Below are positions 15,455-25,030 of a DNA stretch of 64,000 nucleotides, piece by piece (positions within the stretch are counted from its first letter, which is position 1; each line of letters opens with the position of its first letter). The notes below the pieces were generated by a model, which did no database searches, was not told the DNA's origin, and worked only from the letters and a program-made list of their open reading frames with translations. Both the position numbers and the translations under genes were made by a program. Source of the DNA: Chloroflexaceae bacterium (GTDB taxonomy: Bacteria; Chloroflexota; Chloroflexia; Chloroflexales; Chloroflexaceae); NCBI GenBank assembly GCA_025057155.1, contig JANWYD010000007.1:186001-250000 (forward strand). The letters are read 5' to 3'.

Positions 15455-16678
15455 TTACCCCGCCGCCGCCCGCAACTCCTGCGGCAGAATGCCCAGCCCA
15501 TCGGCCAGGCGCAGGGCGCTCTCCGGGTCGAGGGGGGCCAGGCCCAGCTCAATCTCCGCCAGCAGCCGCGCCGGCAGCCCGGCCCGCTCCGCCAGGTCAA
15601 TGTAGGTCAACTGCGCCGCACGCCGTAGTCGGGTGAGCTGGCTCGCCGAAAGGAGCGGCGCGCCCGTCTGGGCGGCGGCAAGCGCAGCCCCCGCGCCCAT
15701 CGCCACCCGCGCCGGGGCCGGCGGTTCACCCGCGCCCATCGCCACCCGCGCCGGGGCCGGGGCCGCGCCCGCTGGCGCCCGCGGGGTCAGGCGCGCCAGC
15801 GCGAACAGCAGCACGGCAATCCCCGCGCACACCCCGCCGATGAGCATCGCCAGCGGCAGCGCCGTCGCCACCGGCGAGTCCTGGTTGGCCCGCGCATAGG
15901 GCATCACCAGCAGCATCACGATGCTGGCCACCCCGTGGGCCAGGGCCACGCCGATGATCGAGCCGCTCAGCCGCACCACCCCGGCGAAGACCAGCCCCGT
16001 GATGAAGGCCAGCAGGGCGTAGAGGGGCGAACCGAAGCCCAGTTGCACCAGGGCGAAGATGGTTGCCACATAGAGCGGCCCCCAGCGTCCCAGCGCCGGC
16101 CCGCTCACCGTTTGCAGCAGGCCGCGGAAGATCAACTCTTCGGCGAAGCCGGCGAAGACCAGCAGGGCCAGGGCGAGGGCGGCGACGGCCTGCCAGGAGA
16201 CCAGGCCGGCGGGGAGTTCGGGACGCAATAGGACCGCCCCGGCGTAGCCCAGGGCGATGCCGCAGCCCGTCACCATCAGTTGCATCCACCATTCGCCGAG
16301 GGTCAGGCCCACCTCGCGCGGGCGCAGCCGCAGGGCGCGGATCACCAGCGCGGCGGCGACGAGGATGCCCGCCCCGGCCAGGGTGATGCTGAGCAGCAAC
16401 GCGCCGGACGGCGGCAACGCCAGGGCGACGATGCGCAGCAGAGGGACGAGCAGCAGGGCCAGGGCCAGGTTGCGCTCGTGTCCGGCGCGGCCCAGGGCGC
16501 TGTGGTAGATGAGGGCCAGGGCCAGGGCGGCGTGGAGCAGCAGGCCCGCCAGGGGCCGCCCGCCGGCCACCAGCAGCTCGGCAATGGCCAGGGGCGCGGG
16601 GTAGAGCCAGAACCATAATCCCGGCGCCAGCGCGCGTTCAGAGCCGCGGGTCTCAAAGGGGAGCGATGAGGTTGTCAT
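15455..16678 (-). CDS. CPBP (CAAX-protease-like) membrane protein with C-terminal HTH
   Basis: 407 residues. About nine TM helices hold the CPBP/Abi fold: EELIFRGLL is motif 1 (EExxxR) and HGVAS the last His motif. Motif 2, normally FxxxH, reads FALVQ (codon CAA at 16043-16045), so one predicted catalytic His is replaced. After a Pro/Ala linker containing two copies of PAPARVAMGAG comes an Xre-like helix-turn-helix (LTRLRRAAQLTYIDLAERAGLPARLLAEIE), about the last 70 residues. The start is set at 16678 by GGAGG 10 bases upstream. A membrane-tethered regulator is a possible reading; peptidase activity is doubtful. Confidence 0.85.
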   Translation of the reverse strand: MTTSSLPFETRGSERALAPGLWFWLYPAPLAIAELLVAGGRPLAGLLLHAALALALIYHSALGRAGHERNLALALLLVPLLRIVALALPPSGALLLSITLAGAGILVAAALVIRALRLRPREVGLTLGEWWMQLMVTGCGIALGYAGAVLLRPELPAGLVSWQAVAALALALLVFAGFAEELIFRGLLQTVSGPALGRWGPLYVATIFALVQLGFGSPLYALLAFITGLVFAGVVRLSGSIIGVALAHGVASIVMLLVMPYARANQDSPVATALPLAMLIGGVCAGIAVLLFALARLTPRAPAGAAPAPARVAMGAGEPPAPARVAMGAGAALAAAQTGAPLLSASQLTRLRRAAQLTYIDLAERAGLPARLLAEIELGLAPLDPESALRLADGLGILPQELRAAAG

Positions 16679-16749
16679 TGTAAAGTTCCTCCTTTTGTGC
16701 GTATAGCCGGTTGGAAGAGGGAAAATCGCGTTCTCTGCGCCACTGTCTG

Positions 16750-17988
16750 TCAAACGGGCACGGTTCGTCCGGCGGGTTCCAGAAGTGCGGCGTACAGGGC
16801 TTCGATCCGCGGGATGACCGCGTGCGCCTGAAAGGCGGCCACGCGCCGCTGCCCCGCCGCGCCCATGCGCCGTCGCGCCGCCGGGTCGCCAAGCAGGCGC
16901 GCCAGGGCCGCCGCCAGCGCCCCGGCATCGCCCGGCGGCGTCAGCAAGCCCGTTTCCTCATGCGCCACCAGGTCTGGCAGGCCGCCGATGCGCGAGGCGA
17001 CCAGCGGGCGGCCTGCCAGCATAGCTTCCATCGCCACCGTCGGGCAGGGTTCGGGCCAGATGGAGGGCACGATGCCGATAGCGCAGCGCTGCCATGCATG
17101 CATGACCGCGGCGTGGGGCCAGTGCTCGAACACTTGCGCCCCCGCGGGAAGCCGCAGATCCTGCTCCGCCCACGCGCCAATAAGCGCCAGCGGCGGCGCG
17201 TCCTCAAGGCGCGCGTAGGCCTCGAGGAGCACGTGCAGGCCCTTGTGACGATTGAGCGCCCCGACGAAGAGGAGGAAGTCGCCGGATGGAAGCTGCGCCG
17301 CGAGGTCCCCCGCATCGTTGTCTGACATCTCGATGCCATCGGCAATGAAGTTAGGGATCACTTCCCAGGCGCGCCCACTGCCAGCCAGACCGTTGCCCTC
17401 CGCCACGGCCTGGCTGACGGCGATAAAGCGGTCCACTGCCGCGAGCAGCCAGGACAGGGTCGCCCGCTGCGCGGCCAGGGTCGCGCTGGCTTTCAGCAGG
17501 CCGTAGTGCGCCGCGGCGCACCCCGGGCAGCGGTCCGGCGCCGGGCCGGTACACGGGTGATCCTGGCGCAACAACATTTTGGTGGCGCAATGCAGACCGT
17601 AGTCGTGCAGGGTGACCACTAGTTTCGCGCCGCTCCCGGCCTTAAGCGGCAGAAAGGAATGGACGATCCAGCTATGGGCGTGGACGATCTCGGGGCGTTC
17701 GCGCCGGAGAATGCGCCGCAAGGCCCACACTGTCTCAGGATCAGGCGCCGGCGGGGCGAAGCGGCGTCCCGTCTGGCTGAACAGCGCCGAGGCGCGCTGC
17801 ACAGTCCCCTGGATGCGGTAGATCCGCACCCCCCGGTCCTCCTCGAAGCGTTCCAGGCCCTCGTGCCAGAGGGTGGCTACGGCTACCCGGTGCCCCCGGT
17901 TTGCCAGTTCGAGGGCCAGGTTCTCGACGTGGCGCTCCTGGCCGCCAATCAGGGGCCGATAGAAATCAGTGAGCATTAAGATCCGCAT
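16750..17988 (-). CDS. Group 1 glycosyltransferase (GT4)
   Basis: 412 residues, two Rossmann domains. The N-terminal acceptor domain starts MRILMLTDFYRPLIGGQERHVE; the C-terminal nucleotide-sugar domain has FVGALNRHKGLHVLLEAY and the E-x7-E region PSIWPEPCPTVAMEAMLAGRPLVAS. Cytoplasmic or membrane-associated retaining transferase. A Cys-rich loop (CATKMLLRQDHPCTG-PDRCPGC) with five Cys in the acceptor domain is unusual and may bind a metal. It is the last gene of the glycan cluster, and its substrate is unknown. Confidence 0.93.
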   Translation of the reverse strand: MRILMLTDFYRPLIGGQERHVENLALELANRGHRVAVATLWHEGLERFEEDRGVRIYRIQGTVQRASALFSQTGRRFAPPAPDPETVWALRRILRRERPEIVHAHSWIVHSFLPLKAGSGAKLVVTLHDYGLHCATKMLLRQDHPCTGPAPDRCPGCAAAHYGLLKASATLAAQRATLSWLLAAVDRFIAVSQAVAEGNGLAGSGRAWEVIPNFIADGIEMSDNDAGDLAAQLPSGDFLLFVGALNRHKGLHVLLEAYARLEDAPPLALIGAWAEQDLRLPAGAQVFEHWPHAAVMHAWQRCAIGIVPSIWPEPCPTVAMEAMLAGRPLVASRIGGLPDLVAHEETGLLTPPGDAGALAAALARLLGDPAARRRMGAAGQRRVAAFQAHAVIPRIEALYAALLEPAGRTVPV

Positions 17989-18092
17989 GGCGCAATTCGA
18001 GGTTGTAGCTTGATGATCGCCGCCTGAACATCGAGCATCTGAGCGTGGTTGCTGGTGCACCGACGCCTCAACAGGCTCAATGCCGTTCACTT

Positions 18093-18326
18093 TCAGCCGG
18101 CCAGCGCGGCGGTAATGCGCGTCGCCACCACCAGCGCAAAAACGCCCACCAGCGGCGCAATCGCCACCCACAGGGCTGCCCGCATCCGCCCTGCGCGTGC
18201 GTGCGCCAGGCTGCTGATCGCTTCGCGCTGTACCAGCACGCCGATCAGGAACAGCGTGGCGGCCAGTCCCATAGTTGATGCCGCGCCGGTGAACCCCATG
18301 TCGAGGATGAGTGGATGCACGGTCAT
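18093..18326 (-). CDS. Small two-TM membrane protein
   Basis: 77 residues with two hydrophobic helices (about 14-33 and 50-72) separated by a basic loop (QREAISSLAHARAGRMRAA). GGGAGG stands right before the ATG. It belongs to no family I recognise. It sits inside the glycan cluster between the flippase and the last glycosyltransferase, so an accessory role in envelope assembly is possible. Confidence 0.6.
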   Translation of the reverse strand: MTVHPLILDMGFTGAASTMGLAATLFLIGVLVQREAISSLAHARAGRMRAALWVAIAPLVGVFALVVATRITAALAG

Positions 18327-18391
18327 GTCCTCCCTTCAGATGAAATTCCGTCTAAAGTTCCAAAACCGCCTGATAATTCGTCTGTGGAGGT

Positions 18392-18436
18392 GTGGAGATG
18401 TTCTTTCACCTCCACACCTCCACACCTCCACACCTG
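18392..18436. repeat. TGGAGGTG short tandem repeat
   Basis: CCTCCACACCTCCACACC units are repeated several times. The last codons of the flippase gene are made from this repeat (protein end CGGVEVWR). Similar tracts lie at 38932-38955, 41664-41695, 41727-41762 and 55170-55245. Confidence 0.7.
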
Positions 18437-19719
18437 GACCGCCACAGCGGGCGCAGGGCCGTGCCCAGCATGAGCAGCGCCAGGCCGCCCTGGGCGATCA
18501 GCTTTGCCCAGCCGATGGCCAGGATGCCCAGCGCTGGCAGCATCAGCGCGCTGAGGCTCAGCAGCAGGCCGCAGTTCGCCGCTTGCAGCGCCACGATCAC
18601 CCGTATGCGGTTTTCGACCCGCGCGATGCTCATTGCCAGCGCCAGCACCGCCTGTGGAACGCTCGACAGCACCAGCAGGCGCAACAACTCGGCGCTGGCA
18701 TCGGCGTACTCCTGGCCGATGATCCGTAACAGAAGGGGCGCGCCGGGCAGCATGACCACTGACGCGAGCGCCAGCAGGATCAGCATTTGCCCGAGCACGC
18801 GCCGGCTGTAGACAATCATCTTCGCGCGCTCGCGGGCGGCTTCCACGGTAAACGAAGCGGTCATGTTTGCCGCTAACAATTCCAGTGCTCCTACCATCAC
18901 CCAGGGCAGATAGAAATAGGCGTTCGCCTCTGTCCCCAGGGCGATTGCCACCAGTACGGGCACGAGCGTCGTGGATGCCAGGGCAAACAGCGATCCCAGA
19001 TAGTCCCCGGCCACAAAGCGAACCAGGCGCTCGAAGCTCATCTGCTTCTCCGCCTGGTCTGAAGCAGCGCCGTGGGCCGGCAACCAGCGCGAAAAAATGA
19101 GATAGTTGGCGGGAATGACCAGCGCCAGCATAGGGACGGTGTAGGCAAAGTAGATTGCGGGCTCCAGGGCGCTGCCGGCCAGGGCAATCAGCAGCGCGAT
19201 CTTGATCAGCGAGTAGATCAGGTTTTCGACTGGCACCCAGAGCGTGCGGCGCAGCCCGGTCACCACGTGATCCTGGAGCGCGAAGATCGTCTGCGCCGCC
19301 ACCGAGATGATGAACCACGCGGCGAAAGCGGGTCGTGTGATGATGAAGGCCTCTTCAGGCAGCCACCGGCGGGCGACCAGCAGCGTCGCGCCGCCACACA
19401 GCAGGCTGGCGCCGAGGCTGGCGGCGTAGGCGCCGAGGATCAGCCGGCGCGCCGCCAGACCGGCCAGCGGCAGGAAGCGGATCAGCGCGCCGCGCAGGTT
19501 GAGCTGGGCGATCCCCGCCAGGAACATCAACAGGGAGACCAGCGCTGAACTGGCCCCGACCGCCGCTGGAGGATACAGGCGGGCCGCCAGCACCCAGAAG
19601 ACGAAGCCGAGACCGGACATGGCTATGGCGCTCGCGATCAGCGCATAGCCGTTGAGGTACAACGGCGAGCGTAACCCGGCGACAATACGGGTAAACGAAG
19701 TTCTGGCCTGAGTGAGCAT
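18406..19719 (-). CDS. Polysaccharide flippase (MATE/Wzx-like superfamily)
   Basis: 437 residues with about 12-14 hydrophobic helices and few charged loops; the order and the segments RFVAGDYLGSLFALASTTLVPVLVA and VENLIYSLIKIALLIAL match the oligosaccharide flippase (Wzx/PST) families. It would move lipid-linked glycan units across the membrane. The C-terminal tail CGGVEVWR is encoded by the TGGAGGTG repeat, suggesting that the original stop was overrun. It lies within the glycan cluster. Confidence 0.88.
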   Translation of the reverse strand: MLTQARTSFTRIVAGLRSPLYLNGYALIASAIAMSGLGFVFWVLAARLYPPAAVGASSALVSLLMFLAGIAQLNLRGALIRFLPLAGLAARRLILGAYAASLGASLLCGGATLLVARRWLPEEAFIITRPAFAAWFIISVAAQTIFALQDHVVTGLRRTLWVPVENLIYSLIKIALLIALAGSALEPAIYFAYTVPMLALVIPANYLIFSRWLPAHGAASDQAEKQMSFERLVRFVAGDYLGSLFALASTTLVPVLVAIALGTEANAYFYLPWVMVGALELLAANMTASFTVEAARERAKMIVYSRRVLGQMLILLALASVVMLPGAPLLLRIIGQEYADASAELLRLLVLSSVPQAVLALAMSIARVENRIRVIVALQAANCGLLLSLSALMLPALGILAIGWAKLIAQGGLALLMLGTALRPLWRSRCGGVEVWR

Positions 19720-19845
19720 GGTTTTCGTTCCTAACCTGCCGGTTTCCCCGCCTGGCCTGTTCTGTCAGCGTTCGGGCGAGGCGTGGAGACGGAGTCTCCC
19801 CGCGTTCCTCCAAACCCGTGGGGTGAGGTTGCTTCGCGGACGGAC

Positions 19846-20658
19846 CTAATTCCCCACCAGATGCACTGTCCGGTACGGCTTGTTCTCCTGATCGCGGAAC
19901 AGCAGCACCTCGGCTCGTCTGCTCGCTCCTAGATCCAGGCGTTCAGGCAACGGTATGCGATAGGTCTGGCCAGGCGGCAGCGTGCCCGCCCAGGCGCCAA
20001 TAACGTTGCCGTCCGGCAGGCGCACCTCCAGGCGATAGGCGACCGGGGCATGCTCGTGATTGGCAACCACCACGGCCTGACGCACGGCGCCATCAATCCT
20101 TGCCGGCTCTATCGCCAGCACGGTGAAGGGTTTGGTTTCAACCTGGGCGGCCCGGTACACCGCTGAGCCGGCCCATCCCGCAGAAAGTATCACCAGCGCC
20201 GCGGCCAGCGCGCCGGTTAGCAGACGGCCTGGCTGTCGCGCCGGCGCCGCGCCATCCGGCGCCTGGCGGAAGAAGCCGCCCGCAGCGCCGCCTGAACGTT
20301 CCAGGCGCCAGGCTCCAATGACGAGTCCCGTTATCGTGATCCCCCAGCTCAACGCGGCAAAGAGCACGCCTGAGAAGGGTAGGGCCGCGAGATCCATACC
20401 GGCGCCCACAAGGATGCCCAGCGCCAGACTCAAGGGGATGCTCAGGGCCGCCTGTTGCAGGTGATGGGCCTCGCGTGGAAAGAGGGCGAAGAGCACAGCA
20501 TAGCCTGGCGCAAAGCACGCCAGCATCAAGCCCAGCGGCGCGCGGAGCGCCGGCGCCTGCACATTGCTCGCTGCCAGCAGCATGGCCAGCGTGGCGCTCA
20601 GCCCGACCAGAGCGGGAATGAAGAGCGGTCCGGGCCGGCGAGTAAGGAGCGTGTTCAT
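19846..20658 (-). CDS. DUF1616 domain membrane protein
   Basis: 270 residues. Four TM segments in the first half include RAPLGLMLACFAPGYAVLFALFP, the hallmark of DUF1616; a further TM (about 148-168) precedes a beta-rich outer domain (PFTVLAIEP-RIDGAVRQAVVVANHEHAPVAYRLEVRL). DUF1616 proteins are common in archaea and Chloroflexota next to glycan genes; the function is not known. It overlaps the upstream GT-C-like gene by four bases (ATGA). Confidence 0.85.
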   Translation of the reverse strand: MNTLLTRRPGPLFIPALVGLSATLAMLLAASNVQAPALRAPLGLMLACFAPGYAVLFALFPREAHHLQQAALSIPLSLALGILVGAGMDLAALPFSGVLFAALSWGITITGLVIGAWRLERSGGAAGGFFRQAPDGAAPARQPGRLLTGALAAALVILSAGWAGSAVYRAAQVETKPFTVLAIEPARIDGAVRQAVVVANHEHAPVAYRLEVRLPDGNVIGAWAGTLPPGQTYRIPLPERLDLGASRRAEVLLFRDQENKPYRTVHLVGN

Positions 20659-22562
20659 CGGGTCACCGCCTTTCGGTAGAGAATGATGTCGCCGTTGTCA
20701 TAGACGCGCTGCAGATCGCGAATGCGATCGAACTTCTCCAGACGCTCGACCGGCACCGGTTGGGTCGGTCGCTGCTGGCCGAAGGGATCGGCGTCGCCGA
20801 AGTAGGTGCTGTAGCGCGGCAGATAGCGCGACACCCGCCGGTCCACGCTAACGAAGTCAATCTTGTGCTCGTTGAGGAACCAGATCGCGCCGCCGGGATC
20901 GTCGTAGTAATAGAGGTGCCCGACGCCCCAGATCCGGGTCCGCTGGTTGCCGAAGGCGCCAAAGGCCACCTGGCTGGCCCGGTCGCCGGCGACGCGGTGG
21001 TGCGGGCCGTAGTGCGCCTCCAGCCAGCGCGCCGCCGCGACCAGATCATCGGTGATGGCTTCCGGCCCGGAGGCGGCGAAGATCTGGTGGGTGTGGAAAC
21101 GTCCCGCCTGGTTGTCGCCCAGCACGATCCCGCCGATCAGCAGCGGTATGGCGATGCCGAACGCTGCCAGGCTCTTTGGAGCGCGCGGACGGCGCGTTTC
21201 GGTCTCAACGCCGTAGAGGGCGATGATCGCGTACAGGGCCACCCCCAGGAAGAGGAACGGCCAGGAGCGATAGGCCGCGTCTTGATTGACCGTCAACACC
21301 AGGGGCGTGGAGAGGAGCCAGAGGACCGGGCCGAATATTCCCAGGACGAGAATGCCTGCGTAGGGCGTGAGATCCTGACCTCGCCTGACCCAGAAGAAGC
21401 GCGCCGCCCGCGCCGGGCCCGCCGCAATGAGCGCGGCAATCAGCGCGGGGTAGAGGTAGGCAACTATGCGCTCGGCCAATGGCAGCGGCGAGTTGGCGAA
21501 GAGCGGGCGTAACCGCCAGGCATCACTGCCGGGTGACGCCGCCGAAGCACTCAAGGCCGCCTGCACCCCGTTGAAGAATGCCACCGTCCGATTCGTGATG
21601 GTCAGGACGACGTACTGAATGCCCCGATCAGACTGGAAGGCAAGCCAGGCCAGGCCGAAGAGGGCCGCGAAGAACAATAGCCCGCCAAAGAGTCGGCGTT
21701 GTTTGTGACCTACCGACCAGGTCACCAGCGCGCATATGAGCAGCCAGGCCAGACTGATGAGGGTGCTGAAGTGATGGGTGATGCTTATCGCCGCGATCAC
21801 CGGCAGCAGCAGCAGATGAAATGGCCAGGCCGATGGCGTCTCTTGCCGTAGCAGGTTCAGGCTGAGCAGCGCCACCACCAGGAACAAAAGGGTGCCCAGG
21901 GTCTCATAGCTGAAGACGCTGTGGAAGAAGAAGAAACTGCGGTTGCTCATGTAGAGCAGCCCGCCTACGAACGCCAGGCGCTCCGGCACGCGCAAGGCGG
22001 CCAGCGCAGCGTAGGCGAGCACCGGCATGGTGAGGTGGACTATCAGCGGCACGAGCCGCACCGCCCATTCCGAGGGCAGACCGGCGCTGCTGACGATGTG
22101 CAGCCCGAGCAGGGCCAGACCCGGATAGTCGCGCGGAACGGTGAAAAAGGTGAGATTCACCTCGCGTGTTCCCTGTTCGCGCATCAGGGTCAGGGCCTGG
22201 TAGTGGTACAGTTCATCGGCGAAGATCGGATAGGCCGGGCTGCGCAGAAAGGTGGGCGCGTACAGCGCGCCGCCAAGCAGGGCGAGCATCAGTACGCGCT
22301 GCCAGGTCGTGCCGGCGGGCGCTATGCCGGTGATGAGCGCCCCGCCCATGCACAACCCCAACCCGGCCCAGAACCATCCATAGGCCGCCGGAGTGTTGGC
22401 CTCCACGATATATGCCTGCGCCAGCACGCCCAGACCAAGGAAGAACAGGGCCAGGCTCACGGCGTAGATCGGAGGGCGCCAGCCGCGCGCCTGCACGCTA
22501 CTGAAGGCCAATCCTCCCGGCAACGCGGTTTGTCGCTGTTTCATTGGAACGTGAACACTCAT
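20655..22562 (-). CDS. Multispanning GT-C-like glycosyltransferase
   Basis: 635 residues with about 12-13 TM helices in the first 460 residues and a soluble C-terminal domain. A conserved acidic pair in the first outer loop, FADELYHYQALTL, fits the catalytic Asp-Glu of polyprenyl-sugar-using GT-C enzymes (ArnT/PMT type). The C-terminal domain (AAGPEAITDDLVAAARWLEAHYGP, YYYDDPGGAIWFL) looks like the outer domain of such proteins. AAAAGGAG precedes the ATG. It may instead be a polymerase-type protein; the donor and acceptor are unknown. Confidence 0.75.
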   Translation of the reverse strand: MSVHVPMKQRQTALPGGLAFSSVQARGWRPPIYAVSLALFFLGLGVLAQAYIVEANTPAAYGWFWAGLGLCMGGALITGIAPAGTTWQRVLMLALLGGALYAPTFLRSPAYPIFADELYHYQALTLMREQGTREVNLTFFTVPRDYPGLALLGLHIVSSAGLPSEWAVRLVPLIVHLTMPVLAYAALAALRVPERLAFVGGLLYMSNRSFFFFHSVFSYETLGTLLFLVVALLSLNLLRQETPSAWPFHLLLLPVIAAISITHHFSTLISLAWLLICALVTWSVGHKQRRLFGGLLFFAALFGLAWLAFQSDRGIQYVVLTITNRTVAFFNGVQAALSASAASPGSDAWRLRPLFANSPLPLAERIVAYLYPALIAALIAAGPARAARFFWVRRGQDLTPYAGILVLGIFGPVLWLLSTPLVLTVNQDAAYRSWPFLFLGVALYAIIALYGVETETRRPRAPKSLAAFGIAIPLLIGGIVLGDNQAGRFHTHQIFAASGPEAITDDLVAAARWLEAHYGPHHRVAGDRASQVAFGAFGNQRTRIWGVGHLYYYDDPGGAIWFLNEHKIDFVSVDRRVSRYLPRYSTYFGDADPFGQQRPTQPVPVERLEKFDRIRDLQRVYDNGDIILYRKAVTR

Positions 22563-22587
22563 GGGATCTCCTTTTCTTGGATAAGGT

Positions 22588-23886
22588 TCATTCGGTCGCT
22601 ACTGCCGCCCGGTCTGCCACCGCGCGCTGTCTGGCGATGCGCTGGCAGATGGCCGCGCTGGCCAGCGCCCGCGCGCGCTCCTGCGCTACCCCGGCGTTCA
22701 ACGTGGCGATAACCGTCTCCCGTTGCGCGAGCTGCGCTTCGATCAGTTCGATCAGCCGCGCCCCGCTCACTGTTTCGATAGGGACGATCCACTGGCCGAG
22801 GTCCATGCGCCGCATGATCCCGGTGGTCTTGTGCTCATAGGCAATCGCCACTACGGGCACACGCGCGAGCATGGCGAAGATCGCCGAGTGAAAGCGCGTG
22901 GCCAGCAGCATGTCCATTCCGCCCAGCATCTCGATCAGCTCAGATGGCGCCAGATCGTCTGCGATCACCCGCACCCGATCCGGGCGTTTCAGCCGCGCGG
23001 CCAGCCGCCGCTCCACGAGGCGATCGTCATCATTGCCGGGACCGATGACCTGGGGCAGGAAGACGATCTCGGCGTCGTGAACGGCCAGCAGATGGGCCAG
23101 GGCCTCTACCAGCGCGTCTTCGTAGTGTCGCTGCGCCGCCTGGCGATCCAGCGAATGGGGGAACGACCAGTTCCGCGCCGTGACCCCGACCCGCAGACGG
23201 CCCGAACGGGGCATGCTGACGTGACGGGCGGGCCGGTCTCGGTCCAGCGCGAAGGCCATGTCGGCGCCAAAATGCAACCGCTCCGGGGCGATGCGCATGG
23301 CCTGGATAGTCGCCAGCGACTCGCTCTCGCGGATCACCACTGCGTCGGCGCGGCGCAGCACGTGGCCCACGAGCGAGCGGAGGAGCGCGCTGCGGAAAGG
23401 GCCAACGCTCTGGCCGAGACAGACCACAGGGACGCCGGCCGCCAGGGCCGCCATCACCTGTGCCACGTGGACGAGCACGCCCGGCCCCCAACTGTCCTGC
23501 CAGAAACCGCCGCCGCAACTGATTGCCACATCGGCGCCGGCGATCGCATTCGCCAGATCACGCAGCCCGGCGGACCACCGGCGCGGCAGCGACCGCCGAG
23601 TCAGGCGGCTGGCGAGCAGCGCTCCGAGCAGGGCCAGATACTCGCTCGCAAAACGCCCAATACGTGCCGCCACCGGGATGTGTGCGGCATACAACAACCC
23701 GAAGGGACCGGCCACGACCCGCAGGTTTTCGGCGGCATAGCGGGGCCGATCAATTTCTGGCGTCAGCGAGACAAGCGTGATGTCGGCCTCGGGCGCGACG
23801 GCGCGCACCGCGCGGACGGTGCCGAGCACGATCGCCGCGTCGCCCTTGTTGAGCCAGCTATAGGTGTTAAGAATGACGATGCGCAT
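22588..23886 (-). CDS. Polysaccharide pyruvyl transferase family protein
   Basis: 432 residues. The N-terminus MRIVILNTYSWLNKGDAAIVLGTV and the later SCGGGFWQDSWGP, VCLGQSVGPF, RESESLATIQAM and TRFHSAIFAMLARVPVVAIAYEHKTTGIM are the conserved blocks of the CsaB/ExoV pyruvyl transferase family. These enzymes add pyruvate ketals to sugars from phosphoenolpyruvate. The start at 23886 has GGAGGTGG upstream; it overlaps the preceding glycosyltransferase by 20 bases. It points to a pyruvylated surface glycan. Confidence 0.93.
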   Translation of the reverse strand: MRIVILNTYSWLNKGDAAIVLGTVRAVRAVAPEADITLVSLTPEIDRPRYAAENLRVVAGPFGLLYAAHIPVAARIGRFASEYLALLGALLASRLTRRSLPRRWSAGLRDLANAIAGADVAISCGGGFWQDSWGPGVLVHVAQVMAALAAGVPVVCLGQSVGPFRSALLRSLVGHVLRRADAVVIRESESLATIQAMRIAPERLHFGADMAFALDRDRPARHVSMPRSGRLRVGVTARNWSFPHSLDRQAAQRHYEDALVEALAHLLAVHDAEIVFLPQVIGPGNDDDRLVERRLAARLKRPDRVRVIADDLAPSELIEMLGGMDMLLATRFHSAIFAMLARVPVVAIAYEHKTTGIMRRMDLGQWIVPIETVSGARLIELIEAQLAQRETVIATLNAGVAQERARALASAAICQRIARQRAVADRAAVATE

Positions 23887-25030
23887 CGCCTGCCACCTCC
23901 ACAACAACCGCCTGACGGGCGCGCGACGCCCCGGATCGGGCCGCCGCGGCGTAGATCGCCAGCATCGAGTCGGTAATGGCCGATCGGGTGTACGGCCGCA
24001 GATCGGGCGGCGCGCCTGTCTCCCGCCGGACCGTCGCATCAATCAGCGTTGCGAGTTGCCCATCGCTGGCATCCGGGGGAACCAGCGTCACCCATGCCGG
24101 GTAGCGCCGGGCGAACTCACGGTGCGCCGGGATATCGCTGCATACTACCCGGCACCCCAGAGCCAGTCCCTCGATGATGGTGCGCCCGAACGACTCGGCC
24201 TCCGAGAGCGACGCCAGCGCTCCCGCGCGGCGGTACCAGGCGCGCAGGTCGGCGTCGCTCACCCGGCCGGCCAGATGCACCCTTGAGCGCACCCCGTACC
24301 GCTCGGCTAACCGCTCCAGCCGCTCGCGCTCCGGCCCATCGCCAACCAGGGTCAGCGTGTAGGTGGCTGGCAGATGAGGCAGGGCCGCTATTAGCCGATC
24401 CATCCGCTTATGGGGCGCCATCCGTCCAACGCTGAGGAGGGAAGTGGGCGTCCGCACCTCTGCCAGGAGGGGCAGCTCCGCGCTGGCGTGAGCTTCGTCA
24501 ACCAGGGCCACAATGACAGGAACGATGCTGACCTGGCGCGGGCCGAGGCCAAAGGTTCGGCTGACCAGGGCTGTCTCGGCCTCAGAAACGCACACGATCC
24601 TCTCTGCGCGCCGGATTAATCCTCTGGTGGCCGGCACATAGAGCCGGTGCAATAGGTTCGCCAGTGAAGTGTGCCCCTTGCCGTGGTAGTACAGGCTGAG
24701 CACCAGCGGCGCCGGGCGAGCGACACAGGCCAGGATCAGGGGCAGGGCGTGGAAATTGTGGGCATGCGCCACGTCCCAGGCCCCGGCATGCGCTCGCAGA
24801 TAGCGCAGCATACCCGAGGGGTAGCGGTACACCCCTCGTCCAACGGCAGGGAAGCGCCGCACCTCCACGCCGTCAATCCATTCCACCGGCGCCAGATCGC
24901 GTCGCCGGCTTTCGGCCAGCACCGTCACCTGATGCCCGCGCCGCACGAGCGCCTCACTGAGCAGTTGGATATGGGCCTCGATCCCGCCCAGGTCGGGATA
25001 GTAACCTGACGAAATCTGCACAATTTTCAT
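23867..25030 (-). CDS. Group 1 glycosyltransferase (GT4)
   Basis: 387 residues. MKIVQISSGYYPDLGGIEAHIQ is the acceptor-side glycine loop, LLSVGRMAPHKRMDRLIAAL the donor-binding strand, and SLSEAESFGRTIIEGLALGCRVV the E-x7-E motif; all are intact. It starts in an ATGA overlap with the GT2 gene before it and its end overlaps the pyruvyl transferase gene, so it is part of a tightly packed operon. Sugar specificity cannot be read from sequence. Confidence 0.95.
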   Translation of the reverse strand: MKIVQISSGYYPDLGGIEAHIQLLSEALVRRGHQVTVLAESRRRDLAPVEWIDGVEVRRFPAVGRGVYRYPSGMLRYLRAHAGAWDVAHAHNFHALPLILACVARPAPLVLSLYYHGKGHTSLANLLHRLYVPATRGLIRRAERIVCVSEAETALVSRTFGLGPRQVSIVPVIVALVDEAHASAELPLLAEVRTPTSLLSVGRMAPHKRMDRLIAALPHLPATYTLTLVGDGPERERLERLAERYGVRSRVHLAGRVSDADLRAWYRRAGALASLSEAESFGRTIIEGLALGCRVVCSDIPAHREFARRYPAWVTLVPPDASDGQLATLIDATVRRETGAPPDLRPYTRSAITDSMLAIYAAAARSGASRARQAVVVEVAGDAHRHS

